Source: an uncultured Eisenbergiella sp.
GTDB taxonomy: Bacteria; Bacillota; Clostridia; Lachnospirales; Lachnospiraceae
Assembly (NCBI GenBank): GCA_910585455.1
Contig: CAJUEL010000007.1
Location: 62,001-126,000 of the forward strand
Direction of reading: 5' to 3'
DNA: 64,000 nucleotides
The translations under genes and the position numbers were made by a program. The notes beneath the pieces are model-generated. The model was not told the origin of the DNA. It worked only from the letters and a program-made list of their open reading frames with translations, and searched no databases. How positions within the stretch are numbered: the first letter of the stretch is position 1; the number at the start of each line of letters is the position of its first letter. Shown in pieces: positions 35,157-43,324 of the stretch.

Positions 35157-36958
35157 AAGGCTTCCTCCTCCCTCTTATAATATTTTGCCTGCATTTCATA
35201 GATTTCCCGATAGGGCGCACAGCTTTCCAAAAGCTCGTCGTGGGTTCCCTGCGCAAAAACCTGTCCGTTTTCCAAAAAAAGCACCTGATCGCAAAAGCGG
35301 TTGGAATTTAAGCGGTGTGAGATAAAAACGGTGGTCTTTCCCTTTGAGATCCGGTCAAAGCTTTCATATATGCTCTTTTCCGCCAGCGCATCCAGCGCCG
35401 CCGTCGGCTCATCCAGCAGCAGAATATCTCCCTGTCTGTAAACCGCCCGGGCGATGCAAAGCCGCTGGCTCTCCCCGCCTGAAAATTCTACGCCATCGTC
35501 ATACAGATATTTTAATACATTGCTGTTTTCCTGCTGCGGCAGCGCCCTGACCTTTTCTTCCATGCCGACAGCGCGCAGCGCCTCCCACATCAAAGAAGCG
35601 TCCGCCCGTCCTTCCTCCAGACAAATATTTTCTGCGACCGTGCATGCAAACAGCCTGCTCTCCTGAAATACGGCAGCCACCTGTTTTTGATACTCCTGCA
35701 CGCCATATTCCCGGATATCCTTCCCGTTTAGCAGAATCCTCCCGGAATCCGGACGATACAGCCGGCAGATCAGCTTGACAATCGTGCTCTTTCCCGCGCC
35801 GTTCAAGCCCACGATCGAAACATGGGTTCCGGCTTCAATCCGGAAGCTCAGCTCGTGCAAAACGTCTTTTTCCGTGCCGGGATAGCGAAAGCAAACCCGG
35901 TCAAACACCAGCTCCGCCTTCTGTCCCGCCGCCAAAGGCGCAGCTGCGTCCCCGCCCCTGCCTGCAGGGAGAAGCTCCTGTTCCACAAATCTGCGATAGT
36001 CCTCTATGGACACGTTTAAGGAAAATAACTGCCCCAGGTCCGCGATCAGCCCCCTGGAAATCACGTGGAAGGATGCGGCAAGCCCCGTATAGAGAATGAA
36101 ATCGTCCACCTGCAGCCCGCTTTTCAAATACGCCTGCAGCAGATAAAAATATATAAAAGCCTCGCAGACCAGATTGAGCAATATCTCGATGCCCTGCGTG
36201 CAGGTCTGTCTGCGTTCCAGCGCCCGGTTCAGGGCATATTTCTCCGCTTTCTGCCGGTGAAACTTCTGCGTCAGAATATCCGGCATGTGAAACAACCGCA
36301 CCTCCTTGCCGAAACGGTAGTCGAACATGGTCTGAAACAAATAATCCTTTTTCCGGTCCGCATTGGCAAGCGCGCTACGCTTTTCTTTCTCTTCCTTTTT
36401 CAGACCATACATGGCAAGCGCATCCAGGAACATACAGCACGCAAAAACCAGCAAAATCCATGGACCAAGCCGCGCAAGCAGCACCGCATAGCCTGTCAGC
36501 AAAAAAATCGCCGAAACGCTTCTGCAAAAGGTCTCTATTATGGGCTGCACCTGCGAAATACACACCTTTGCCAGCCTGATCTCATCCAGAACCCTGCTGT
36601 CCTCCGTCATCGGAAAGGGCATGGTCATGGACCGCTCCTGCACATCCTCCCTGAGCTTAAAGCCGAAATTGGTAAGATAGAAGCCGTTGCGGCGCAGATA
36701 ATAATTATGGATTCCATTGCATATGCTGGTAATCACAAAGAAGGCCGCCACGATGCCGAGAAGCCCAAAAAGCGGCAGCTCCTCCAGCACCGCCCATATC
36801 ACCATTTTGGGAAACAGCACATTACAAAGCGGAATCACCAGCCCTGTCAGCACCATGGTAACGCAGACAAGAGGCAGCCGGTGATCGGAACTGCTCAATT
36901 TTTTGATGATGTATCCGTAATTGGAAAAGATGGAAAAGAAGGTGTTTTTGGATTTCAT
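35153..36958 (-). CDS. ABC transporter half, first of a pair
   Basis: A 601-residue fused transporter with about six membrane helices, Walker A VGLNGAGKSTIVK, canonical FSGGESQRLCIARAVY signature, Walker B ILLLDEPTAALD and FISHRLNS. It is the first gene of a two-gene operon with 33396-35156. Both halves resemble each other and the AraC-linked pair in layout, suggesting an old duplication. The promoter at 37013-37021 fits. Confidence 0.9.
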   Translation of the reverse strand: MKSKNTFFSIFSNYGYIIKKLSSSDHRLPLVCVTMVLTGLVIPLCNVLFPKMVIWAVLEELPLFGLLGIVAAFFVITSICNGIHNYYLRRNGFYLTNFGFKLREDVQERSMTMPFPMTEDSRVLDEIRLAKVCISQVQPIIETFCRSVSAIFLLTGYAVLLARLGPWILLVFACCMFLDALAMYGLKKEEKEKRSALANADRKKDYLFQTMFDYRFGKEVRLFHMPDILTQKFHRQKAEKYALNRALERRQTCTQGIEILLNLVCEAFIYFYLLQAYLKSGLQVDDFILYTGLAASFHVISRGLIADLGQLFSLNVSIEDYRRFVEQELLPAGRGGDAAAPLAAGQKAELVFDRVCFRYPGTEKDVLHELSFRIEAGTHVSIVGLNGAGKSTIVKLICRLYRPDSGRILLNGKDIREYGVQEYQKQVAAVFQESRLFACTVAENICLEEGRADASLMWEALRAVGMEEKVRALPQQENSNVLKYLYDDGVEFSGGESQRLCIARAVYRQGDILLLDEPTAALDALAEKSIYESFDRISKGKTTVFISHRLNSNRFCDQVLFLENGQVFAQGTHDELLESCAPYREIYEMQAKYYKREEEAL

Positions 36959-37012
36959 TCTACGCTCCTCCCGTTATTGCCGCAATTTATGCCGGCGGCT
37001 GCATTCTTTGTC

Positions 37013-37021
37013 ATTATAGCA
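37013..37021 (-). promoter_or_regulatory. extended -10 promoter of the second ABC pair
   Basis: TGCTATAAT on the minus strand; no good -35. It lies about 55 bases upstream of the ATG at 36958. Confidence 0.5.
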
Positions 37022-37099
37022 TTTTCTCACTTTTTATGTCGCCAATCTTTCTGCCGCTTTTTTGTAAACTATCACTACCTGACGCTATGGCAAATATAT

Positions 37100-37137
37100 C
37101 AAAAATGAACCGGAAGTATCTCGTTCCTTCCGGTTCG
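37100..37137 (-). terminator. intrinsic terminator of the gene at 37162
   Basis: GAACCGGAAG (37107-37116) and CTTCCGGTTC (37127-37136), with a T-rich run on the minus-strand side. Confidence 0.8.
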
Positions 37138-37161
37138 CTCTTTGTTTTATTTTCGTATTTA

Positions 37162-37830
37162 TCATGCCAGCAGCTTTAAAAGCGCTTCAAATCTGGAAGT
37201 CCGGTCATTCTCGTAATCCAGGTAATCCTTTACAGAGAAAAACTGATCTCTGTTCATCGTAAAGCTGTTATTGAGCAGCCACTCCTTCATGGATTCCATG
37301 TCTTTTCTGTATGCGAGCATGTTTTCCCACAGATTCCCGGCGACATTCAGCTTTCCGTAGGTCTCCGTGCACCATGCGGGCGTCTGGCTCAGTGTTGCGC
37401 CGGGCGCTGCCTTTTTTATGCACTGTGAAGCAACATCTTTGGCAGATATGACATTCATATTGGTCAGATCCGCCATCAGATTCCAGTAGCTTTGCTTATC
37501 CATACAGGAAAGATCATAGGTGGATTTCAGGTAGGAAATCTGTTCCTCCGTCAGCTCGGCCGTCCCGTCCGCTTCCCAGTTCACGGGCGTTGCAGTCTCA
37601 TATCCGCCTGTCAGCAGGTGACCGACATTATCCTTATGCTCCCGAATCACCTCTGCGTAGAAGTCCTCCATATAGCCGTCATTTTTCCCGGCGGAGGGTT
37701 TCACCTTCTTTTTATTGGAAATTGCTGACAAATCCACCGAAAATCTCGATGCGGACGGCTGGCGCTGCAGCAGGAAAGCGGCAGGCATGGCTACCTGCTG
37801 ATTTTGCTTTACGCGCGGTAATGCGATCAT
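37162..37830 (-). CDS. uncharacterised protein, divergent from the double-HTH regulator
   Basis: A 222-residue soluble protein of no recognised family. The N-terminal 50 residues are polar and probably disordered (VKQNQQVAMPAAFLLQRQPS, NKKKVKPSAGKNDGYMEDFY). The rest is helical (LTEEQISYLKSTYDLSCMDKQSYWNLMADLTNMNVISAKD). There is no signal peptide or membrane segment. ATG 37830 is chosen because GGAGG is eight bases upstream and the promoter (37903-37931) lies downstream of the longer frame's start. Being divergent from the TPR regulator, it is a candidate target of it. Confidence 0.65.
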   Translation of the reverse strand: MIALPRVKQNQQVAMPAAFLLQRQPSASRFSVDLSAISNKKKVKPSAGKNDGYMEDFYAEVIREHKDNVGHLLTGGYETATPVNWEADGTAELTEEQISYLKSTYDLSCMDKQSYWNLMADLTNMNVISAKDVASQCIKKAAPGATLSQTPAWCTETYGKLNVAGNLWENMLAYRKDMESMKEWLLNNSFTMNRDQFFSVKDYLDYENDRTSRFEALLKLLA

Positions 37831-37902
37831 AATAACATCCTCCTTTTCATAAACTGCCTTCATATCTCTGAGGAATATAAAAGGGTGTGAATCATCAGCT
37901 AT

Positions 37903-37931
37903 ATGATATACTACGGTTTTAAGCCTGTCAA
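37903..37931 (-). promoter_or_regulatory. sigma-A promoter of the gene at 37162
   Basis: TTGACA (37926-37931), 17-base spacer, TATCAT (37903-37908) on the minus strand. Confidence 0.7.
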
Positions 37932-38073
37932 GTATTACATTCGTTCTTACAACTGTCAAATACATTCCCTGCCTGGCAATCTATGCTTTCATTTCATATG
38001 CCTCCTCTCCAAATTTGCTCTTTTACACATATAATTATAATTTCACCGTTCTCCCATTACCAGATAAGCAAGC

Positions 38074-38102
38074 GGAAACATTTTTGTTTCCATTTATGTA
38101 TA
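38074..38102. promoter_or_regulatory. putative regulator site (inverted repeat plus ATTTATGTATA)
   Basis: GGAAAC (38074-38079), six bases, GTTTCC (38086-38091), running into ATTTATGTATA. The 16-mer TTTCCATTTATGTATA (38087-38102) recurs exactly at 40673-40688. It abuts the -35 of the double-HTH gene, the position expected for an activator. Confidence 0.45.
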
Positions 38103-38131
38103 TTGCCCAATCTACTAATATTCTATATAAT
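38103..38131 (+). promoter_or_regulatory. promoter of the double-HTH regulator gene
   Basis: TTGCCC (38103-38108), 17-base spacer, TATAAT (38126-38131). A further inverted repeat, ATATCTAT ... ATAGATAT, lies just downstream at about 38133-38160, where a repressor could sit. Confidence 0.6.
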
Positions 38132-38190
38132 GATATCTATACGGGAATACCAATAGATATTACATATCAAAGCGCGCAAGGGGTATAAAC

Positions 38191-40101
38191 ATGAGTGTAA
38201 AAGATGCAGGAAAAACAATCCGTGAAGCCCGTCTGAAAGCCGGAATGACACAGGAACAATTGTCCTCCAACATTTGTTCAGCGCTGTCATTATCCCGCAT
38301 TGAAAACGGCAGCGCCGGAGTCAGCCCTTCCACCTTCCGGGCTCTGATGGCGCATGCGGGTGTTCCCTGCGAGACTTTTCCCATCTTTGAAAACTGGAAT
38401 GATTATGAATGCTTCTTCCATCTGCGGCACGCGAGGTTTTATCTCGATGCCTGGCAGCTGGAACCGGCTTTTGCAGAGCTGGAACAGGTGGAGAAGCGGA
38501 ATTGGAACAACAATAAATTCTATTATCAGGAGTGGCTTCTCCTCCATGGAATTTTGCAGTTCCGTTCCGGCTGCTGTGACCATACGCGGTTATATGATTT
38601 TTTTCTGAAAGCATTACAGATTTCCAGACCTACTATTGACCTTGCGGATTTTAAAAATCAGCTACTCTCCATTACGGAAATGGAGCTTCTGATTTTTCTC
38701 GCTCAGGAAGCGCTTTATAATAGCCGTCTGGATGAAGCCGCATCCATCTGTGCGCAGGTGCATACCTATCTGCTAAAGCGACAGCTGACCAGTCTGGAAC
38801 GGAATCAATTGCTGGCGGAGCATGCCATCGTATACGGTAAATACCTGATCGCCACCCACGATTATGATGCCGCATTCCTGCTTCTGGATACAAACCGCCA
38901 CCAGATGGTTGCGGACGTCAACTATGCGCCTTTATTTGAGCTGGCCTTTCTGACCGGACTGGCTTCTTTTTCTCTCTGTCAGCAGGCAGATGCCTGGCAG
39001 CATTTCAAAAGCGCCTTTTATTCTGCCCACGCAGTGGGAAGCTGCTACGCCACCACATGCAGGAATTATATCCGAAATCACCTCGCCACCGACATTCCGG
39101 AAAATCTGCTGTTGCTTCCGGACGTTCCCCTGCGGCATTTTCCCTTAAAAAGGATCCAAAATGCCGACTCCTTTTCTGACGGTGTTTTTGATTGCTACCA
39201 AAAGGGCGTCGTCATGATAGGCGACCTGATTCACCGGCTCCGCACAGAGCAGAAAATATCCCAGCGGGTTCTATGCCAAGGCTTATGCAGTCCCTCCTTT
39301 CTGTCAAAAATTGAAAGCGGAGCTCTACAGCCGGATATCATTCTGGCCGAAACGCTGCTGCAGCGTCTCGGATTGTCAGACCGGGAATTCGCTTTCTGTG
39401 GAAATGCCCACGAGGCCAGGCTGCACCATTTCAAAATCAGCCTGATCCGTTATCACTATTTGCCTGACGAAAACAGCGCTTCGATGTTACAGGAAATGAA
39501 GCAGCTTCTGACAGAAGAAGATTCTGTTTTATACCGGCAGTTTTGCTTTTATATGGAAGCCCGGCACGCAAAACCGGCAGAGGAACGCATAACACTTTTT
39601 CAAAAAGCGCTTGCATGTACTCTGCCGGACTTTTCCATTGATAAAATCACGGAATATCGCCTTTCATGGATGGAATTGACACTCCTGAACAATATTGCCT
39701 GGACCTATATTGATACGGATACGCCGTACCAGAGCCTTGTGTATCTCAGGCGAATTCTGGATTACCACAGCGCCGCAAAAACGGATATTATTTTGCAAAA
39801 GCAAACACTTAGCATTACTCTGATCCGCCTCTACCGGACTCTATATTGCCACAAATACTTTAAAGAAATGGTTGATTTACCTGAGTTAGAAAATTTTTCT
39901 ATTTTAAAATATGCTGCTGGTCAACTCGGCGCTTTTCATTTCTATTTATGTCAGGCTTTCGCAGAGTGCAAACAATATGAAAGGATTTCTAACTCTGCGC
40001 TCTATGCCTGTGGTCTGGAAATTTTACGCGAGTTTTCTAATAACAAAACTCTGTTACTAAAATATCTTTGGGAAGATTTTTCAATTAGTGTTCATTACTG
40101 A
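38191..40101 (+). CDS. double-HTH TPR regulator (RRNPP-like architecture)
   Basis: A 636-residue cytoplasmic protein with two XRE-type helix-turn-helix domains, one at residues about 7-58 (IREARLKAGMTQEQLSSNIC, LSRIENGSAG) and one at about 340-395 (IHRLRTEQKISQRVLCQGLC, LSKIESGALQPD). The long helical stretches after each are TPR-like (HARFYLDAWQLEPAFAELEQ, NNIAWTYIDTDTPYQSLVYL). Single-headed relatives of this layout (Rgg, PlcR, PrgX) bind secreted peptides. The tandem form is unusual. It ends stop-to-stop, with no spacer, against a small exported peptide gene, its most likely signal partner (inference). Start at 38191 is behind AAGGGG. Confidence 0.8.
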   Translation: MSVKDAGKTIREARLKAGMTQEQLSSNICSALSLSRIENGSAGVSPSTFRALMAHAGVPCETFPIFENWNDYECFFHLRHARFYLDAWQLEPAFAELEQVEKRNWNNNKFYYQEWLLLHGILQFRSGCCDHTRLYDFFLKALQISRPTIDLADFKNQLLSITEMELLIFLAQEALYNSRLDEAASICAQVHTYLLKRQLTSLERNQLLAEHAIVYGKYLIATHDYDAAFLLLDTNRHQMVADVNYAPLFELAFLTGLASFSLCQQADAWQHFKSAFYSAHAVGSCYATTCRNYIRNHLATDIPENLLLLPDVPLRHFPLKRIQNADSFSDGVFDCYQKGVVMIGDLIHRLRTEQKISQRVLCQGLCSPSFLSKIESGALQPDIILAETLLQRLGLSDREFAFCGNAHEARLHHFKISLIRYHYLPDENSASMLQEMKQLLTEEDSVLYRQFCFYMEARHAKPAEERITLFQKALACTLPDFSIDKITEYRLSWMELTLLNNIAWTYIDTDTPYQSLVYLRRILDYHSAAKTDIILQKQTLSITLIRLYRTLYCHKYFKEMVDLPELENFSILKYAAGQLGAFHFYLCQAFAECKQYERISNSALYACGLEILREFSNNKTLLLKYLWEDFSISVHY

Positions 40102-40404
40102 TTAATCTTCAACCTTAGCATCTCCTCCCATATCTCCACAGGGATTTATTTCACCTTCCTTTCCATTTCCATCAGAAATCCCTATAGCGCTTTCCTCCCC
40201 ATTCTCTTCCCCCATCTCTGATTCTGTTTCGCTTCCTGCTCCGCCGCCCTCTGCTCCATACTGACACTCCGTTTCTACATTGACGCGCTCCTCCGCCCGC
40301 ACCGTGAGCAGTGCGCTCCCGCCTGCTGCCATCGACAATGCCAGCGCTGCCGCCAGAATGGAAGCTTTCACTTTATTCACTGTTTCATTCATTTTCCTTT
40401 TCAT
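40102..40404 (-). CDS. small exported acidic peptide, candidate signal precursor
   Basis: A 100-residue protein with a good Sec signal peptide: basic lead KRKMNETVNKVK, hydrophobic ILAAALALSMAAGGSALL and a V-R-A cleavage site near residue 36. The mature part is about 64 residues, strongly acidic and Gly/Glu-rich (AEGGGAGSETESEMGEENGE), with two cysteines and ending INPCGDMGGDAKVED. The third of three tandem ATGs (40404) is preferred, eight bases from GGAG. The stop codon abuts that of the double-HTH regulator. Signal role is inferred from this pairing and from size and secretion, not from homology. Confidence 0.65.
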   Translation of the reverse strand: MKRKMNETVNKVKASILAAALALSMAAGGSALLTVRAEERVNVETECQYGAEGGGAGSETESEMGEENGEESAIGISDGNGKEGEINPCGDMGGDAKVED

Positions 40405-40431
40405 CATCATAACTCCTTCCGTCAGTCAAAA

Positions 40432-40632
40432 TTATTCTGATAGATAGCGAACGGCAAAAATCTTTTCCTCATGTCGTTTGCTGTGCCGATTTTGCTGCAC
40501 GCGACGCAATATATACCGGACAAAATCGTGCGCATCCCCCGAAGAGATATCGCAAACGGCAGTTATTTTTGTCGCCCACGATTGAAGAAACCGTTTCACA
40601 ATTTCTTCTCTTAAATTTTTATTATAGATCAA
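40432..40632 (-). CDS. doubtful 66-residue frame upstream of the peptide gene
   Basis: Basic, no recognised family (WATKITAVCDISSGDAHDFV, RRVQQNRHSKRHEEK). The only start codons are TTG 40632 or an internal GTG, both without a convincing ribosome site. It may be a gene fragment. A TATAAT (complement of 40621-40626) lies at its very start, so it could also be the leader of the peptide gene. Confidence 0.25.
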   Translation of the reverse strand: MIYNKNLREEIVKRFLQSWATKITAVCDISSGDAHDFVRYILRRVQQNRHSKRHEEKIFAVRYLSE

Positions 40633-40654
40633 TTATTCCAACTGCGGAACTACA

Positions 40655-40688
40655 GAAAATGAAATATTTTATTTTCCATTTATGTATA
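40655..40688. promoter_or_regulatory. second copy of the putative regulator site
   Basis: GAAAAT (40655-40660), ten bases, ATTTTC (40671-40676), then the exact 16-mer TTTCCATTTATGTATA at 40673-40688, as upstream of the double-HTH gene. It lies behind a weak minus-strand promoter (TTCCGC 40644-40649, TATAAT 40621-40626) that would transcribe the peptide gene. Confidence 0.45.
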
Positions 40689-40726
40689 CTTCGTCAGTTC
40701 CTTCACCATTTATTATGAAAGCGCCA

Positions 40727-40770
40727 CAAAAAAACAGAGAAATAATTCTGAACGATCAGTTATTTCTCTG
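40727..40770 (-). terminator. intrinsic terminator of the Rpn-like pseudogene
   Basis: CAGAGAAATAA and TTATTTCTCTG arms with a T7 run on the minus-strand side. Confidence 0.85.
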
Positions 40771-40798
40771 CTTTGCAGCCGGAATATAAATTTATATC

Positions 40799-41715
40799 CT
40801 ATACTGTTTGAAGCCCTGCAAGCTGTTCTACTTCCTCGACTTTAAGGCCTGTGTCTTCGGCAATTTCCTCAATCGTCAGCTTTCCTCTTTTTAACAACCT
40901 GAGTGCTGTTTCCCTTTTTGTTTCATTCTTTGTTTCATTTTTTATCCTTCTTGCACTTGTTTCAATCAATGCTCCACCCATCATATCACCTATTCCTTCC
41001 TGTACATTCTTATACTTCTGCGCAATCTCTTTCATCACGTCACCGGATAGCTCTATAATCGTCCGCTTGTCAAATGCCCCAATTACTCCCTGCTGTTCCA
41101 GTCCGTCAAGCCTTTCCAGAATGAACCGATACTCTGCCTTCAATTTTTCCAGCTTTTGCACATTACTATTATACTCCGGAAAACAGTTCTCATGTGAGAA
41201 AATATAAAACGGCAGCAGCATCAGGAGACATTTTTCAAAAATATCATTCAGCGAATATTTCTGCATTTTCATAACCGGTATGTCATACTGCACAGTTCCT
41301 CCCGGCGTAATAATGACATATTTCATCTTATCCGGTGTTTTTTTGTAAGTCCGAAGATACAGAACCGCCGTATTGGGAAATGTCACTGTCAGCGTTTCCT
41401 CCGTATCCTCCCCCTCATCAAGCGCTATCTGCGCATCATATTCAAAAAGCCTTATTGTTATCTTTCCGTCCGGTAAGCTGCTTTCACACTCGATATGATA
41501 TTTTTTTGGTATCTTTCCGTATACTGTAAAATTTGTATCTGTAATGCGTTCTTTATCTGCTTCGTCCTGCTGATCTATAAAATGCTCATTGGGAAAAACT
41601 GTATCTCTTCCTCTCCCGTATATGTTTCTCCGAAAACTTCATTGATTACGGGAATAACCAGTTTCCGACAGTCATTCAGGATTGTGCGAAACGCACCATC
41701 ATATATATTTGCCAT
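40799..41715 (-). pseudogene. Rpn/PD-(D/E)XK family recombination-promoting nuclease, frameshifted
   Basis: The start, ATG 41713-41715 (MANIYDGAFRTILNDCRKLV), and the long C-terminal frame from about 41590 belong to one protein. It is the Lachnospiraceae Rpn-like type: ERITDTNFTVYGKIPKKYH, YHIECESSLPDGKITIRLFEYDAQIALDEG, TVTFPNTAVLYLRTYK. Both parts join perfectly if one base is restored in the run at 41591-41598 (complement GGGAAAAA); the present frame stops a few codons later at TAG. The total length of 917 is one short of a multiple of three. The C-terminal LLKRGKLTIEEIAEDTGLKVEEVEQLAGL is a small helix-turn-helix-like tail. Confidence 0.8.
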
Positions 41716-41811
41716 GTTTTAGTCCTTTCCTGTTTGTGGTTTCATCATACCATTTTTTCACTGTAAATTCAAGAAACACACAGCACTTCCTAAAGAAATC
41801 AATTTCTGGCA

Positions 41812-41841
41812 GTAATAGTTCAGACTTGTCTGAACCATTAC
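41812..41841. mobile_element. short palindromic element, copy G (30 bp)
   Basis: GTAATAGTTCAGAC, TT, GTCTGAACCATTAC (one mismatch between arms). Flanks TTCTGGCA (41804-41811) and TTCTGGTA (41842-41849) agree at 7 of 8. Confidence 0.65.
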
Positions 41842-41955
41842 TTCTGGTATTCCATACATCCAGAATCACCAGCAACTGCCAGTTGTAACACACCGCATTT
41901 CTGTAACCTTCAATCGCTTTCAACTTTCCGGCAGTAATGATATAATGTTCGAAAA

Positions 41956-42071
41956 GGGCAGAGTCAGGAGGTCGAAGATGCATATGCCGGGCTTGCCCGG
42001 GCAGATGCATCTTTGACCTCCTGACGAGCGAAGCGAACCCGGAAAACCGCAGGTTTTTCGGGTCTCTGCCC
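41956..42071. repeat. structured inverted repeat able to form a three-way junction (116 bp)
   Basis: Outer stem GGGCAGAG (41956-41963) with CTCTGCCC (42064-42071). Inside are hairpin 1, GTCAGGAGGTC...GACCTCCTGAC with GATGCAT/ATGCATC, and hairpin 2, CCCGGAAAACC...GGTTTTTCGGG. It contains GAGCGAAGCGAAC, recalling the GAACGAAGTGAG of palindrome P2. A mobile repeat or a structured RNA are both possible. Confidence 0.6.
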
Positions 42072-42123
42072 ACATTTTCCCTGGCTACGATATAATGAGC
42101 ATCAATCGAAAAGAGGTATCATT

Positions 42124-43098
42124 ATGATCAACAAAATTCATTTCGGGAAACGTCTGTCAGCGCTGCGCCGCCAAAAAAGCCTGTCCCAGATGGATCTGGC
42201 GGAAATACTCGGCGTCACCTCACAGGCTGTTTCAAAGTGGGAATGCGGCAATGCCATCCCGGATCCCGACCTCCTGCTGGAGCTGTCCCATTTGTATAAG
42301 ATCACGATCAATGATATGCTGGAAGACGCTGATCTTCTTTGGAAGCTCACCGGTCAAAAAGCAGGAAATTGCGGAATCACCTGGTTCGTGCCGGAGCAGG
42401 AGGCTCCCTGTAATGCCGCGTGGGCCAGAGAAATACACGATGGCAGCTGGATAAAGCGCAATTGGGAATCCGCTCAAGCAGACAGTCCCATAAAGGACGA
42501 GACCGGAAAGCATATCGCACATCAGGGCGGTATCATACTCGAAATCGGCGCGGGACCCGGCGGCGGATTTATGCCCTTCATTCTCAAGGCAAATCCTGAT
42601 GCCACAATCATCATAAGCGATCTGTCACCCACGGTAGTCATGGAGTGGAAAACATTTTTGGATAAAGCCCTGGATTCGCCGAACCTCTTTTATGCAGCGT
42701 TCGATTTCTGTGATATGCCGTTTCCGGATAACAGCATCGACATCATTTCAGACGGCGGCGGAATCGGAAACTGCATCGGCGACAAAGCGCGGGCGCTTAA
42801 GGAAGCCTAGCGTGTATTAAAGCCCGGCGGTCAGCTCGTGACCTCAACCGGTTTTGTGAACAGGGAAACCCTGTCCGCTCTTCCTGCCGATGCGCAAAAA
42901 GTCCTTCTTGAAAAGCGCCCGGATGTTTTTGAAGACCTGTATGAGGATACCATATTGGCGGGCTTTGAAAAAATCTACAGTGTGGTCAGCGGCTGCTGGT
43001 ATACCGACGATGATGACAGCACGATCGCGGATTTGGCCCGTTCCCTCGGTGTGAATTTAAAGTTTACAAGCTATGTCCGGTATTGCACCAAACAATAA
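42124..43098 (+). pseudogene. XRE-HTH/methyltransferase fusion gene with in-frame TAG
   Basis: Residues 1-65 are a helix-turn-helix (GKRLSALRRQKSLSQMDLAEILGVTSQAVSKWECG); from residue 135 a class I methyltransferase follows (GGIILEIGAGPGGGFMPFI, SDLSPTVVMEW, FDFCDMPFPDNSIDIISDGGGIGN). Codon 229 (42808-42810) is TAG, after which the same frame continues with RVLKPGGQLVTSTGF and a normal C-terminus to 43098. So one nonsense change splits the gene. The first 228 residues could still be made. A 113-bp piece of its 3' part (42908-43020) is repeated exactly at 44228-44340. Confidence 0.8.
42908..43020 (+). repeat. 113-bp exact direct repeat, resident copy
   Basis: Inside the methyltransferase pseudogene, starting TTGAAAAGCGCCCGGATG. 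Identical over 113 bases to 44228-44340. Confidence 0.95.
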
Positions 43099-43265
43099 CG
43101 ACAACGGCTGGAGAAAACAGCTATACAGAGACCGACACCTTATGAGCCCCATAATATTCAAAAATACCGTTGCCGGATTTCTTTGCTGATGAGTTTTGCA
43201 CGGTATTCGGAAATATGAAAAAAGTCGCATAAATAAACCAGATAACTGAAACTGCCAGAATTTGA

Positions 43266-43294
43266 TTGAAAAAGAAAGATATTCTCTGTATAAT
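43266..43294 (+). promoter_or_regulatory. sigma-A promoter of the Rpn-like gene
   Basis: TTGAAA (43266-43271), 17-base spacer, perfect TATAAT (43289-43294). Confidence 0.75.
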
Positions 43295-43324
43295 ATTCTT
43301 AAAAGCAGTATGGAGGTGGTATTC

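Noticed and set aside
36065..37108. A 347-residue plus-strand frame antisense to the ABC transporter gene
   Set aside because: Shadow of the minus-strand gene, whose motifs are unmistakable.
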